Assembly (NCBI RefSeq): GCF_002270055.1
Contig: NZ_NIBG01000025.1
Span: 1-63,208, forward strand
DNA: 63,208 nt
Origin: Anaeromicrobium sediminis
GTDB taxonomy: Bacteria; Bacillota; Clostridia; Peptostreptococcales; Thermotaleaceae
Direction: 5' to 3'
The position numbers and the translations under genes are program-made. Of this stretch, positions 16,174 to 25,337 are shown in pieces. The notes below the pieces were generated by a model, which worked only from the letters and a program-made list of their open reading frames with translations, was not told the DNA's origin and did not search any database. The first letter of the stretch is position 1, and the number at the start of each line of letters is the position of its first letter.

Positions 16174-19100
16174 TGCGTCCCTTAAAACTTACTTTATGTG
16201 GATTTGGACCCTATGCAGCGAAGGAAATTATAGATTTTAGTAAACTTGAAAATAAAAATATATTTTTAATAACAGGGCCTACAGGAGCTGGAAAGACTAC
16301 CATATTTGATGGAATAACCTATGGCTTATATGGAGAAAGTAGCGGCGAGGAAAGGGGCGTAGATACCCTAAGAAGTCAATTTGCAAAGGATAGTCTGCTA
16401 ACAGAAGTGGAACTAGAGTTTGAGCTTAGGGGTAAAAAGTATTATGTCCATAGAATACCGAGACAACTTAAGAAAAAAAGTAGGGGAGAGGGTTATACAG
16501 AACAAAAGCCTGATGCAACCCTAAAGGAATTAGATGGAGATAAAATAGTTAGGGGAGTAAATAATGTTACTAAGGAAATAGAAAAATTACTTGGTATAAA
16601 TGTGGGCCAATTCCGACAAATAATAATGATTCCCCAGGGAGAATTTAGAAAATTACTTATATCTGATTCTCAAGAAAGAGAAAAGGTATTACAAAGATTA
16701 TTTGATACGAGTATATATAAGTTAGTAGAGAGAAAACTAGATACTCAAGCCTCAGAATTATATAAGGAAATAAAGAATAGTCAAACTAGAAGAAATGAGA
16801 GAATTAAGGTAATAAATTGTGGAGAAAACAATGAATTGAAAGGCTTTATAGATAATGACAAAAGTATCATAGAGATCATTCCTAAGATTGAAGAGCATAT
16901 AGACGATTATAAAAATAAGATTAAGGAAATGAAAAGCGAAATAAAGAGTATAGAGAAGGAAGAAGAAAATAAAAATAAGGAACTGTTAAAAACTAAGACA
17001 AATAATGAAAAAATATTAAAAAAGGAAAAGATAGAGGAAGAAAAGCAGGTCCTTGAAAGTAAAAAGAGTGAAATAGAGAAAAATAAGATAGAATTAGAAA
17101 AAATTAAAGCTGCTCAAAATATAAAGTATTTAGAAGATACTTATAATGAAATATTAAAAGAGAAAAATGAAAAGGATAAAAGCCTAAAGGATTTAGCTAA
17201 TTTAATTAAAACTAGTGATGAAAAAATGGTGGTCCTAAGGGATAAATTAAAGAATGAAGAAAATAAGGAAGAAATTCGAAATAAATTATACAAGGAAATA
17301 GAAGACTTAAAGTCTAAAGAAGAAAATATTAAATCCTTTAACCTAAGAAAAATAAATTTGGAAAAGCTAGGGAAGGAAGTTAAAAATACAGAAATAGAAA
17401 TAAATAAACTAGAGCTAAAGATGGAAAAACTAAAGACTGAAGAAGAAAAAATTCAAAGGGAATTAGACAAATCTAGTGATATAACTGTATCCTATGAAAA
17501 ATACAAACATGAATATGAAAATAAAAAAAATATATTAAATAAAATAGTTAAAATCCATAAGGATATGGAAAACTTAGATTCCTATATAAAAGAATTTAAG
17601 AAAGCTAAAGTTCATGTTAAAAATTTAAAGGAAGAGTACGAAAAGGAATTAAAGGACTACAAGAAATTAGAAAAACTTTGGTTAGAGGGACAAGCCTATT
17701 TATTAGCTAAGAATTTACATGGGGGAGAAGAATGTCCCGTATGTGGGTCTACAGAACATGTAAAGCTAGCTACCTCTAAGGAGTATGTACCGTCTAAGGC
17801 AGAATTAGAATCAAAGAGAAATGATCTAGAGAAAAAAGAAAATACCTACAAAAGAGCTGATGAGAGATTCAGAAACATAAAATCTGAGTTAGAAGTGAAA
17901 AAAACCTTATTTGAACAATATAAAGAAGAATTATCACATTTAATAGATATGGATTTAAATCCTCTAAAGTCAAATGAATTTAATCTATTATTAGAGGAAA
18001 AGAAAAGGGAATTTAATAAGAGTTTAGTAAATATAAATGAGAAAATAAAGGATACAGAAAAGAATATAAAGGATATGGAAGTTAAGAAATCCAACTTAAA
18101 AAATATAAGGTCATCTATAAAATTAAATGAAGAAAATATTAAAGCATTAAATGACCAGTACAAGTCCTTTAATGAAAAGTATGTATTTGAAAAATCTGAG
18201 TTTAATTTAATAAAATCTAATATAGATGAAAAACTATTAGACTACGAATACTATATTAGTCTAGTTAAAAAAACAGAATCAGAATATGAGAAAATGAAAA
18301 AGGCTTTAAAAACTGCCCGTGAAGAATATGATAGGGAGAAGAACAATAATGTAAATTTAAAAGCTCGAGAAGAGGAAACGAAAAAGAGTAGGGACTCTTT
18401 AGCAGAAAAGGAAAAGAAATCTAAGGATATTTTTGAAAATCAAATAGAAAAGAGTATATTAAAATCCAGTGAAGAATATTTATTATGGAGAGATAAAATA
18501 GATAATATAAAATCTATGGAAGAAAATATAAAGTCCTTTGATGAAAATTTCAAATCTGTAATAGATAGATATGAAGATATAAAAAAGGAAACTAAGGATT
18601 TAAAGTATATAGATGTGAAGAAGTTAGAAGAAGAAATAAATAACATAAAGATTAGATCAAAAGAAAAAACTTCTTTTAAAGCTACTTTAGAAAACAACAT
18701 GGAATCAAATAAAGAAAATTTAAAGATAATCAAAAAAATTACAGATGAAATAAGTGTAAAAGAAGAAAAATATAGATTAATAGGACACTTAGCCCAGGTG
18801 GCAAAGGGAAATAATAAAGAGGGTATAACCTTTGAAAGATATGTATTGGCAGCCTTTTTAGATGATATAATCTATGCGGCAAACATGAGATTAAAGAAAA
18901 TGACTCAAGGTAGATATGTGTTAAATAGGGTAAATACTAGACTTGATAAAAGAAAACAAAGTGGCCTAGAGCTAGAAGTCCTAGATAATTATACGGGAAA
19001 GTATAGGCATGTAAAAACTTTATCAGGGGGAGAAAGTTTCAAAGCATCCCTAGGATTAGCACTAGGCCTATCTGATGTAGTCCAATCTTATGCAGGTGGA

Positions 19101-19313
19101 ATAAACCTGGATACTATGTTTGTTGATGAAGGTTTTGGAACATTAGATAGTGAATCTTTAGATAGTGCTATAAATTGTTTAATAGAGTTAAAAGAATCAG
19201 GAAGATTAGTGGGTATCATATCTCATGTAAGTACTTTAAAAGAAAGAATAAATAATCGACTTGAAGTAATTAGTACAAATCAAGGAAGTAGTACAAAGTT
19301 TCATATATTATAA
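16173..19313 (+). CDS. sbcC: Exonuclease SbcCD, ATPase subunit C
   Basis: A Rad50-like ATPase that forms the architectural half of SbcCD. The 1046-residue protein has Walker A GPTGAGKTT near residues 34-42, long coiled coils on either side of a zinc hook ECPVCGSTEH near residue 520, the ABC signature LSGGESFKASLGLALG near 950, and Walker B LDTMFVDEGFG near 977. The coiled-coil codons are very A-rich. ATG overlaps the sbcD stop. A minus-strand c-di-GMP riboswitch with terminator points into its 3' end from 19.5 kb. Confidence 0.96.
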   Translation: MRPLKLTLCGFGPYAAKEIIDFSKLENKNIFLITGPTGAGKTTIFDGITYGLYGESSGEERGVDTLRSQFAKDSLLTEVELEFELRGKKYYVHRIPRQLKKKSRGEGYTEQKPDATLKELDGDKIVRGVNNVTKEIEKLLGINVGQFRQIIMIPQGEFRKLLISDSQEREKVLQRLFDTSIYKLVERKLDTQASELYKEIKNSQTRRNERIKVINCGENNELKGFIDNDKSIIEIIPKIEEHIDDYKNKIKEMKSEIKSIEKEEENKNKELLKTKTNNEKILKKEKIEEEKQVLESKKSEIEKNKIELEKIKAAQNIKYLEDTYNEILKEKNEKDKSLKDLANLIKTSDEKMVVLRDKLKNEENKEEIRNKLYKEIEDLKSKEENIKSFNLRKINLEKLGKEVKNTEIEINKLELKMEKLKTEEEKIQRELDKSSDITVSYEKYKHEYENKKNILNKIVKIHKDMENLDSYIKEFKKAKVHVKNLKEEYEKELKDYKKLEKLWLEGQAYLLAKNLHGGEECPVCGSTEHVKLATSKEYVPSKAELESKRNDLEKKENTYKRADERFRNIKSELEVKKTLFEQYKEELSHLIDMDLNPLKSNEFNLLLEEKKREFNKSLVNINEKIKDTEKNIKDMEVKKSNLKNIRSSIKLNEENIKALNDQYKSFNEKYVFEKSEFNLIKSNIDEKLLDYEYYISLVKKTESEYEKMKKALKTAREEYDREKNNNVNLKAREEETKKSRDSLAEKEKKSKDIFENQIEKSILKSSEEYLLWRDKIDNIKSMEENIKSFDENFKSVIDRYEDIKKETKDLKYIDVKKLEEEINNIKIRSKEKTSFKATLENNMESNKENLKIIKKITDEISVKEEKYRLIGHLAQVAKGNNKEGITFERYVLAAFLDDIIYAANMRLKKMTQGRYVLNRVNTRLDKRKQSGLELEVLDNYTGKYRHVKTLSGGESFKASLGLALGLSDVVQSYAGGINLDTMFVDEGFGTLDSESLDSAINCLIELKESGRLVGIISHVSTLKERINNRLEVISTNQGSSTKFHIL

Positions 19314-19315
19314 GA

Positions 19316-19338
19316 GGTCCTAATTTTAGGGCCTTTTT
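19316..19338 (+). terminator. Terminator of sbcDC
   Basis: GGTCCTAA (19316-19323) pairs with TTAGGGCC (19326-19333, one G-T) followed by TTTTT. Confidence 0.7.
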
Positions 19339-19349
19339 GTCCATATAAT

Positions 19350-19378
19350 AAAAAAACCTTTACATATTTATGTAAAGT
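19350..19378 (-). terminator. Terminator downstream of the orphan c-di-GMP-I riboswitch
   Basis: Read on the minus strand, CTTTACATA/TATGTAAAG (19358-19377) is followed by seven T residues. It is about 45 bases beyond the riboswitch aptamer and is the natural expression platform for it, but no gene follows. Confidence 0.7.
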
Positions 19379-19421
19379 TCCTAGGTGATTTTATTCTTAT
19401 TAATTTTGAAAAAAAAGTAAT

Positions 19422-19505
19422 GCTGGTAACCTGGCGATCGTAGAATCCGTTTCCTTAGACCCATAGTTTTGCGACCTCGCCTTTCAACGAGTGTGCCTTT
19501 ATCAA
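19422..19505 (-). ncRNA. c-di-GMP-I (GEMM-I) riboswitch with no downstream gene
   Basis: On the minus strand the aptamer reads ATAAAGGCACAC, a P2 hairpin with a GAAA tetraloop, GGTCGCAAA, GGGTCTAA, the P3 hairpin and GATCGCCAGGTTACC, all hallmarks of GEMM-I. The base equivalent to G20 of the Vc2 aptamer appears to be G, favouring c-di-GMP over cGAMP (inference). It is very like the copy at 23365-23448. The only thing downstream is a terminator, then the antisense of sbcC. The stretch 19506-19680 contains no gene. Confidence 0.88.
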
Positions 19506-19731
19506 CATATGAGGAGATAAAAAGAAAATATGTGCGAAGTGAAATTGATGTAAAAAAATGGAACAAAATGTATTATTTTGTTATCATTTATCTAAATTTT
19601 ATTACAAATTTAAAATAAAATCAAGGGGTATTTTTAAAATTTGTTAAATTTTTTGACAAATGGAAAAAAATGGGCAAAAATTTCAAATATATCATATAAA
19701 ATGTTAAAATAATTAAAGGGAGGGATGTTTA

Positions 19732-19941
19732 GTGAATCCGTATATAATTAGAGCGGTAAATATCTTTGGAGCTTTTGGTTTATCAAAGGTAATTACAAGT
19801 AAATTGCAAATGGAATATAATTTTTTTAGAAGTGGTTTTGATCTAGCAAATACCATTGTAGATTTTGGTATTTTTCTAGGATCTTATATGTTAATTAATG
19901 CTCTACTTACTTTTGTAGAGAAAAAAGCTTTTGGTTCTTAA
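19732..19941 (+). CDS. Small hypothetical membrane protein (69 aa)
   Basis: A GTG start 8 bases after AAGGGAGGG gives 69 residues. A hydrophobic segment around residues 42-62 (DFGIFLGSYMLINALLTFVE) is a likely membrane helix, and the N-terminal third (NIFGAFGLSKVITS) may be a second, weaker one. The nearby ATG at 19725 is in another frame. Not recognised. It is 24 bp from the next gene and likely co-transcribed with it, which suggests a small partner of that membrane protein. Confidence 0.6.
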   Translation: MNPYIIRAVNIFGAFGLSKVITSKLQMEYNFFRSGFDLANTIVDFGIFLGSYMLINALLTFVEKKAFGS

Positions 19942-19965
19942 AATGTAAAAATCAGGGGGATAATT

Positions 19966-21588
19966 ATGAAGGGAATAAAGAAGCATAAGATAATAATTAT
20001 AAGCATATTGGCTTTAATTATTATTTTTTTTAACTTTCTATTATCACAGGAAATATCTATTCCGTCACAGGGGTGGAGCAGACACATGTTTATAGGAGAA
20101 ATTCATGCTAAGGGAGTAAACAATAATATATATAATGACAATAGTATAACCATACCACTTGAAGATAAATTCTTAAATCTATTAGGAGAAGACAAGGGTA
20201 TTAGGGCTACTCTAGTAGATTATGATGGAAATAAGATAGAAGAATTTATAATAGACAAAAAATCTAACAAGCTAAAGGGATTAGGTTATAAATTAGAAAA
20301 TAATCATATTTATTTATACACTTTAGAAGGGAAATCATTAAATAAATATGATTTTTCCTATGAAGAAAAAAGTTTAAATAATAAAGATACTATAGATGAA
20401 GAAGTGGGTGACTTTAGGCTAGTAAAAAATAATTTGATTTATTATAAGGATAAGATTGTTCTTGGTGAGAATTTTAGTATAACCACAGAAAAGATAAAGA
20501 GGGTGGAAGGAACTCTCTATGGAAATAACATGCATATAGCTATTATGATTAGGGAAGGTAGTGGGCAGAATCTATTAAAATATTACAGGATTTCCATGGT
20601 TGATTACAGTATAAAAGAGGTACAGGTAGCCTCTCTTCCCAGTGGAGTCAACAGTTTTATAGAGAAGATAGATATAGGTGTTGTAAAGGATAAAATAAAC
20701 ATATTAGTATCTAATAGGGGGGCATCTTCTAAGAAGGGTGCATTAACCTTATATGAATTTAACTTAAAGGACGGAACCAACATTAAAAACTACAGATTAG
20801 ATTTAAATGAAGATTATCCATCACCCCATATATTAAAGGACAACAATGAAGAATTGTCTTTTATAGGAACCATAACTGTAATTAAGGGAACAAAGAAAGA
20901 AACTAATAATTTAATGTTATTTAGAGTTAAGGATGGGAAAATAGTTAGTAGAAAACTTTTAAGTAAGACTAATGACTTATCCATAAATCCAACCTATTTT
21001 GAAATAAAGGGAAATGAGTATGTATCTTGGATTGATATAACAGGGGAAAAAAAGAAAGTCTTCTTTGCTAGTGATAACAAAAACATAGTAGAAAAATCTT
21101 CAAAGCCTACTAAAAATGAAATGATAGATATATTTATGAATATATTATTTGGTAGCATACTAATGCCTTTTTATGGATATCCAGTACTTTTTTATATATT
21201 AGTTCCAAACTTAATTATAATAGGTTTGTTATATATTTTTAAGAAGGCTTATAATATAGACAAAAGTGTTAATATAATATATTTATTTATGGTTACTCAC
21301 TTTTTAGTTAAAATATACTATTATATGAATACTATCTATCCAAATAAGGAATTATTGAGATTTTTACCAAAGTATCTTCAAGGTCCATTTAGTGCCCTAA
21401 TTACCATAACTCTAGTTACGGCCATTTCCATATATATTTATTTTGACTATAGGAAAAAGGCTACTGGAGAGAGTTTTTTCATACCAAATTATATAACCTT
21501 TGCTAGTGTAGATATCCTATTGTTTATATTTACTTTAATCCCCTATGTATTTGCTTATTTAAATTTATCTTACGTTGTAAACATATGA
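19966..21588 (+). CDS. Uncharacterised membrane protein with large extracytoplasmic domain
   Basis: A 540-residue protein: one N-terminal membrane anchor (about residues 8-27), a beta-rich outside domain of about 360 residues with repeated short strands (for example NHIYLYTLEGKSLNKYDFSY), then four C-terminal membrane helices (about 390-425, 438-455, 472-495 and 510-535). The outside domain has propeller-like spacing but no sequence family could be named. AGGGGGATAATT lies before the ATG. It sits between a 69-residue membrane protein and a pentapeptide-repeat gene, probably one operon. No catalytic motif was found. Confidence 0.65.
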   Translation: MKGIKKHKIIIISILALIIIFFNFLLSQEISIPSQGWSRHMFIGEIHAKGVNNNIYNDNSITIPLEDKFLNLLGEDKGIRATLVDYDGNKIEEFIIDKKSNKLKGLGYKLENNHIYLYTLEGKSLNKYDFSYEEKSLNNKDTIDEEVGDFRLVKNNLIYYKDKIVLGENFSITTEKIKRVEGTLYGNNMHIAIMIREGSGQNLLKYYRISMVDYSIKEVQVASLPSGVNSFIEKIDIGVVKDKINILVSNRGASSKKGALTLYEFNLKDGTNIKNYRLDLNEDYPSPHILKDNNEELSFIGTITVIKGTKKETNNLMLFRVKDGKIVSRKLLSKTNDLSINPTYFEIKGNEYVSWIDITGEKKKVFFASDNKNIVEKSSKPTKNEMIDIFMNILFGSILMPFYGYPVLFYILVPNLIIIGLLYIFKKAYNIDKSVNIIYLFMVTHFLVKIYYYMNTIYPNKELLRFLPKYLQGPFSALITITLVTAISIYIYFDYRKKATGESFFIPNYITFASVDILLFIFTLIPYVFAYLNLSYVVNI

Positions 21589-21604
21589 GAAAGGGGTTAC
21601 CTAA

Positions 21605-22180
21605 ATGTTTAATAAAATGGAGTTTGAAAATGAAAAATTTAATAATATAGATGCCTATGAGGAAAACCTATCCGATAGGACCTTTGTAGATTGTGAGTTT
21701 ATAAACTGTGATTTTTCAGAGGTGAATTTTTCCCTTAGTACCTTTGAGGATTGTGTATTTAAGGGATGTAATTTGACTTTAACTAATTTTAAAGAAAGTC
21801 GATTAAGGGGAGTTTTATTTCATGAATGTAAGCTAATGGGTATAAACTTTAGCTATTGTGACACTTTCATAGTAGAAATGAATTTTGAAAAAAACATTAT
21901 TAGTAATTGTAATTTTTCTAGCTTAAATTTAAAGAAAACTAGTTTTAAAGAATGTGAAATAAGTAGTAGTGATTTTGTAGATTCTAACTTAGAAGAATGT
22001 AATTTTAGCAATGCTATTTTTTCAAAGAGCATATTTTCTAACACTACTTTAAAGAAAGCTAATTTTACAGAGGCAAAGGGATATGATATAGATCCTACAA
22101 ATAATAATATTAAAAAGGCAAAGTTTTCATTGCCAGAGGCCATGGGATTGTTAAAGCATTTAGATATAGTAATAAAATAG
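21605..22180 (+). CDS. Pentapeptide repeat protein
   Basis: A 191-residue protein of A(D/N)LXX-type repeats with F or L at the centre of each five-residue turn (for example SEVNFSLSTFEDCVFKGCNL), predicted to form a right-handed beta-helix. The C-terminus IDPTNNNIKKAKFSLPEA is typical of the YjbI/Qnr-like group. Some such proteins mimic DNA and protect gyrase, others have no known role; residues do not decide here. AAAGGGGTTACCTAA precedes the ATG, 16 bp after the upstream gene. It may be the third gene of a membrane-protein operon. Confidence 0.85.
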   Translation: MFNKMEFENEKFNNIDAYEENLSDRTFVDCEFINCDFSEVNFSLSTFEDCVFKGCNLTLTNFKESRLRGVLFHECKLMGINFSYCDTFIVEMNFEKNIISNCNFSSLNLKKTSFKECEISSSDFVDSNLEECNFSNAIFSKSIFSNTTLKKANFTEAKGYDIDPTNNNIKKAKFSLPEAMGLLKHLDIVIK

Positions 22181-22182
22181 AT

Positions 22183-22214
22183 AATGGGAACGGTTATTTA
22201 CCGTTCCCATTTTT
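22183..22214. terminator. Bidirectional terminator between pentapeptide and HD-domain genes
   Basis: An 11-bp perfect stem AATGGGAACGG (22183-22193) with CCGTTCCCATT (22201-22211), then seven T residues; it also faces the convergent minus-strand gene. Confidence 0.85.
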
Positions 22215-23180
22215 TTAAAGTCCAACCTCACTAATAAATAGAGATAAATTATTTATTAAATTGTATTCTGCCTTATCTGTTCTAACAATAGGTCTTAGGG
22301 GAAATGAGTTATTTTGTCTAGCCACAATACCTTCTTCTCCTGTATTTAACTTAACAGGCAATCCAATGGGATAGATGTGTATGGATTTTTTGAAAGCTTC
22401 AAATACTTTACCATCAAACTTTGTATTGGCAAGGGCTTGAATTTTTTCAAAGCACTCATACTGTACTAAATTTTTGTCATTTAATAAATTTTCGTAGTAA
22501 TTGCATAAACTAAGGATTTTAATTAAATCTCCCTGATGATTAGGTGAAAGCTTTTCAGGGCCAGACTCATCTAAAGTTTCATGGTGAAATCTTATGGCAT
22601 TACATAGTATTACGGAATCTGTCTTATGTCTTAAAAAATTATAGGCCATTTGTCCATGACTCATACTATTATCATTAGACTTTAGTATTTTGCCAATATC
22701 GTGTAGTAAAGCAGCCTTTGCAAGGATCTCTACCCTATCCATGGGTAAACCATATTGATTTGCAGTCATTATACATAGGAGGCATACATTTAAAGAATGA
22801 TGAGCTAAGTCTTGCCCCTTAAGAGTTCTGCCAATGGGAAGGCTTATGGGTTTGTTATTTATATTCATGAGTATATGATTTCGTACAATATGATTTAATT
22901 CATATTCATCAAATGTATTTTTCTTTGAGATATTTTCATAAATTGTGTTAAGTTTTTTTATTATTTCCACACGTACATCTTCACTTATGGATTCTTCCAG
23001 TTCTAAATCTGTATTTTCATCTTCAATATAAAGGCAATTCATTCCATAGTTTAATAATCTTTCTAATACTTTTTGGGAAATTTTATTTCCGCTATTGATT
23101 AACTTCTGTCCGTCTTGAGTCTTGATTATAGTACCTAACTTTTGTCCTATTAAATTACTGTCCAATTTTGCAAGCTTCAT
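22215..23180 (-). CDS. HD-GYP-like protein with degenerate GYP motif, under a c-di-GMP riboswitch
   Basis: The 321-residue protein has an N-terminal segment typical of cytoplasmic HD-GYP proteins (MKLAKLDSNLIGQKLGTIIK, about 1-70) and an HD domain with HHSLN (about 125) and LLHDIGK (about 158-164). The later motif HHETLDESGPEKLSPNHQG stands where HHE-R-DGxGYPxGL is expected, so the GYP element is altered. It may be a c-di-GMP phosphodiesterase with relaxed sequence, another phosphohydrolase, or an inactive sensor. The start at 23180 follows GAAGGAAGGAG; an in-frame ATG at 23231 lacks a ribosome-binding site. A GEMM-I riboswitch with terminator lies directly upstream. Confidence 0.85.
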   Translation of the reverse strand: MKLAKLDSNLIGQKLGTIIKTQDGQKLINSGNKISQKVLERLLNYGMNCLYIEDENTDLELEESISEDVRVEIIKKLNTIYENISKKNTFDEYELNHIVRNHILMNINNKPISLPIGRTLKGQDLAHHSLNVCLLCIMTANQYGLPMDRVEILAKAALLHDIGKILKSNDNSMSHGQMAYNFLRHKTDSVILCNAIRFHHETLDESGPEKLSPNHQGDLIKILSLCNYYENLLNDKNLVQYECFEKIQALANTKFDGKVFEAFKKSIHIYPIGLPVKLNTGEEGIVARQNNSFPLRPIVRTDKAEYNLINNLSLFISEVGL

Positions 23181-23242
23181 TTTGTTAATGCTCCTTCCTT
23201 CTGTAAAAATATTTGTTCCTAAAACGTTCATATCTTTTGTAT

Positions 23243-23290
23243 ATAAAAAAGGTGTTAAGGCAAGTATGAAATAATAATTGCCTTAACACC
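23243..23290 (-). terminator. Riboswitch-associated terminator before the HD-domain gene
   Basis: A 13-bp stem GGTGTTAAGGCAA/TTGCCTTAACACC (23251-23263 with 23278-23290), followed on the minus strand by TTTTTTATA. It lies between the aptamer and the start codon, so it is the likely switch element. Confidence 0.85.
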
Positions 23291-23364
23291 CAAGTATTTT
23301 AATCCACGTGAAAATACCTCACCTTATAAGTGTGAGTTTTAAATGTGGACTATTCATATATGTT

Positions 23365-23448
23365 TTGGCAACCTGGCGATCATAGGACAAACTGTCCCTT
23401 AGACCCATAGCTTTGCGACTCTATCTTTCAATAGATGTGCCTTTATCA
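23365..23448 (-). ncRNA. c-di-GMP-I (GEMM-I) riboswitch upstream of the HD-domain gene
   Basis: On the minus strand: GATAAAGGCACA, a GAAA-capped P2 hairpin (ATCTATTGAAAGATAGAG), TCGCAAAGC, GGGTCTAAG, P3, and GATCGCCAGGTTGCC. These are the conserved GEMM-I blocks. The downstream terminator lies about 75 bases beyond the aptamer. It probably feeds back c-di-GMP level onto an HD-GYP-type gene. The adjoining stretch 23449-23660 shows no gene. Confidence 0.92.
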
Positions 23449-23664
23449 TTTCATATTAAGTATTTTGTCAGAGATTTAATACTATCTAGTCAAATAGTAC
23501 TACAGATTATTTTACATTAAATTACATAGGTTTTGTGAAACATAATAAAAATAGGACAATAGTACTAAGAATTAAATTTTATGATAAAACTAAAGAAACA
23601 TATTACTGGGCCTTGTTATGAATGAGCTATTTTTCTAAAGATATTATAAAAAATAAAAAAAGTA

Positions 23665-23693
23665 TTGATTTTTGAAAAAGTTTAAACTATAAT
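23665..23693 (+). promoter_or_regulatory. Promoter of the trpB T-box transcript
   Basis: TTGATT (23665-23670), 17-bp spacer, TATAAT (23688-23693). Confidence 0.8.
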
Positions 23694-23701
23694 AGGTTTC
23701 A

Positions 23702-23992
23702 ACATAAATATTTAAAGCTGTGATTGAGAAGAGTACATTTTCTTTTTATATTTCAGAGAGCTAACGTTTGGTGGGAGTTGGTATATGAGGGAATTTGGAA
23801 TGGGCTCAGGAGTGGGAACTGAAATTATAGTAGGTAACCCGGGTTCTCCCGTTATAGAGATCGGATATCGGAAAATACTCCCGTATCTTAAGAGATGGCT
23901 ATTTTTATACCTATTTTTAGGTAATAGTTAAAATGAGGTGGCACCGCGATATATTCGTCCTCTATATGGATTTCCATATAGGGGACTTTTTT
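23702..23992 (+). ncRNA. T-box leader of trpB
   Basis: The T-box core GAGGTGGCACCGCG lies at 23935-23948. A 13-bp terminator stem follows (23957-23969 with 23974-23986, one G-T pair) with six T residues. Stem I occupies about 23717-23830. A TGG at 23813-23815 (in GGAGTGGGAAC) is a reasonable tryptophan specifier, but other TGG triplets occur in stem I, so the exact codon is not proven. Confidence 0.9.
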
Positions 23993-24088
23993 AATTCAAA
24001 AAATAAGATTATTAATTAAATGGGGACGCCTATTTAATATTAAAATTATGAAGGCCTTCGAAAAAATATTAAATTGGAGGAATTGACT

Positions 24089-25267
24089 ATGAAAAATAGA
24101 GATGGATATTTTGGTGAATTTGGAGGAAGGTTTGTACCTGAGAATTTAGAGAGAGTATTAAAAGAAGTTGAAGAATCATTTTTAAAATATATTAAGGATG
24201 AGGAGTTTTTAAAGGATCTTAACTACTACTATAAAGAGTATGTGGGAAGAGAAAACCCTCTATATTACGCACAGAATCTTACAGAGTCTTTAGGTGGAGC
24301 TAAAATTTATTTAAAGAGAGAAGATTTAAACCATACGGGTGCCCATAAAATAAATAACGCAATAGGGCAAGTTCTTCTAGCTAAGAAGATGGGTAAAAAA
24401 AGAATTATAGCAGAGACGGGAGCAGGTCAACATGGAGTGGCAACGGCTACTGTATGTGCTCTTATGAATATGGATTGTATTATATATATGGGTAAAAAGG
24501 ATATGGAAAGACAGGCACTTAATGTGTTTAGAATGGAATTATTAGGAGCCAAGGTAGTACCTGCATTGGGAGGAAGACAGACTTTAAAGGATGCAGTAGA
24601 TGAGGCTTTAAATGATTTTGTAAAAAATAGTGAAGATACTTTTTACCTATTAGGGTCTGCCGTAGGACCTCATCCATATCCAGTAATGGTTAGGGAATTT
24701 CAAAGTATCATAGGCCAAGAAGCAAGACGCCAAATACTAGAGAAAGAAAATAGATTGCCTGATTATATAGTTGCATGTGTAGGTGGAGGAAGTAATGCCA
24801 TAGGACTGTTTAATCCTTTTTACAATGACAAGGAAGTAAATATAGTAGGAGTAGAACCAGCAGGCCAAGGTTTAGATACGGATGACCATGCAGCATCTTT
24901 AACTAAGGGAAAAGTAGGAGTTATTCATGGATTTAAGTGCTATGCCATATCTGATGACGAGGGCAATATATTACCAGTGCACTCCATAGCAGCGGGCCTT
25001 GATTATCCAGGTGTAGGTCCAGAACATTGCTATTATAAAGATAGTGGTAGGGCCACATATGAAAGTGTAACAGATAAAGAAGCACTAGAGGCATTTCAAA
25101 TTCTTTGTAAAAGAGAAGGTATCATTCCTGCCATAGAGAGTTCCCATGCTGTCTCATACGGTATGAAATTAGCTAAGTCCTTAGACGAGGATAAGATTAT
25201 AATAATAAATCTTTCTGGTAGAGGAGATAAGGATGTGGCTCAAGTGAAGGATATGTTAGAGAAATAA
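24089..25267 (+). CDS. trpB: Tryptophan synthase beta chain (stand-alone)
   Basis: A PLP enzyme that joins indole and serine to tryptophan. The 392-residue protein starts [15 protein letters not shown], has the PLP lysine in HTGAHKINN (about residue 82), the phosphate-binding [10 protein letters not shown] (about 228-237), and LSGRGDKD at the C-terminus, as in TrpB1. The start at 24089 follows TTGGAGGAATTGACT; an in-frame TTG at 24074 is part of that ribosome-binding site. No trpA or other trp gene is adjacent, so it may use free indole or pair with a distant TrpA. Its T-box should induce it when charged tRNA-Trp falls. Confidence 0.95.
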   Translation: MKNRDGYFGEFGGRFVPENLERVLKEVEESFLKYIKDEEFLKDLNYYYKEYVGRENPLYYAQNLTESLGGAKIYLKREDLNHTGAHKINNAIGQVLLAKKMGKKRIIAETGAGQHGVATATVCALMNMDCIIYMGKKDMERQALNVFRMELLGAKVVPALGGRQTLKDAVDEALNDFVKNSEDTFYLLGSAVGPHPYPVMVREFQSIIGQEARRQILEKENRLPDYIVACVGGGSNAIGLFNPFYNDKEVNIVGVEPAGQGLDTDDHAASLTKGKVGVIHGFKCYAISDDEGNILPVHSIAAGLDYPGVGPEHCYYKDSGRATYESVTDKEALEAFQILCKREGIIPAIESSHAVSYGMKLAKSLDEDKIIIINLSGRGDKDVAQVKDMLEK

Positions 25268-25337
25268 AGGATTTTCCCTATTGAAAATGAAATATATAGA
25301 CATACTATAATATGATTATTTGATAGGGGGAGTAAAA

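Noticed and set aside
19381-19566. 61-codon frame on the minus strand
   Set aside because: It runs through the c-di-GMP-I aptamer and has no ribosome-binding site.
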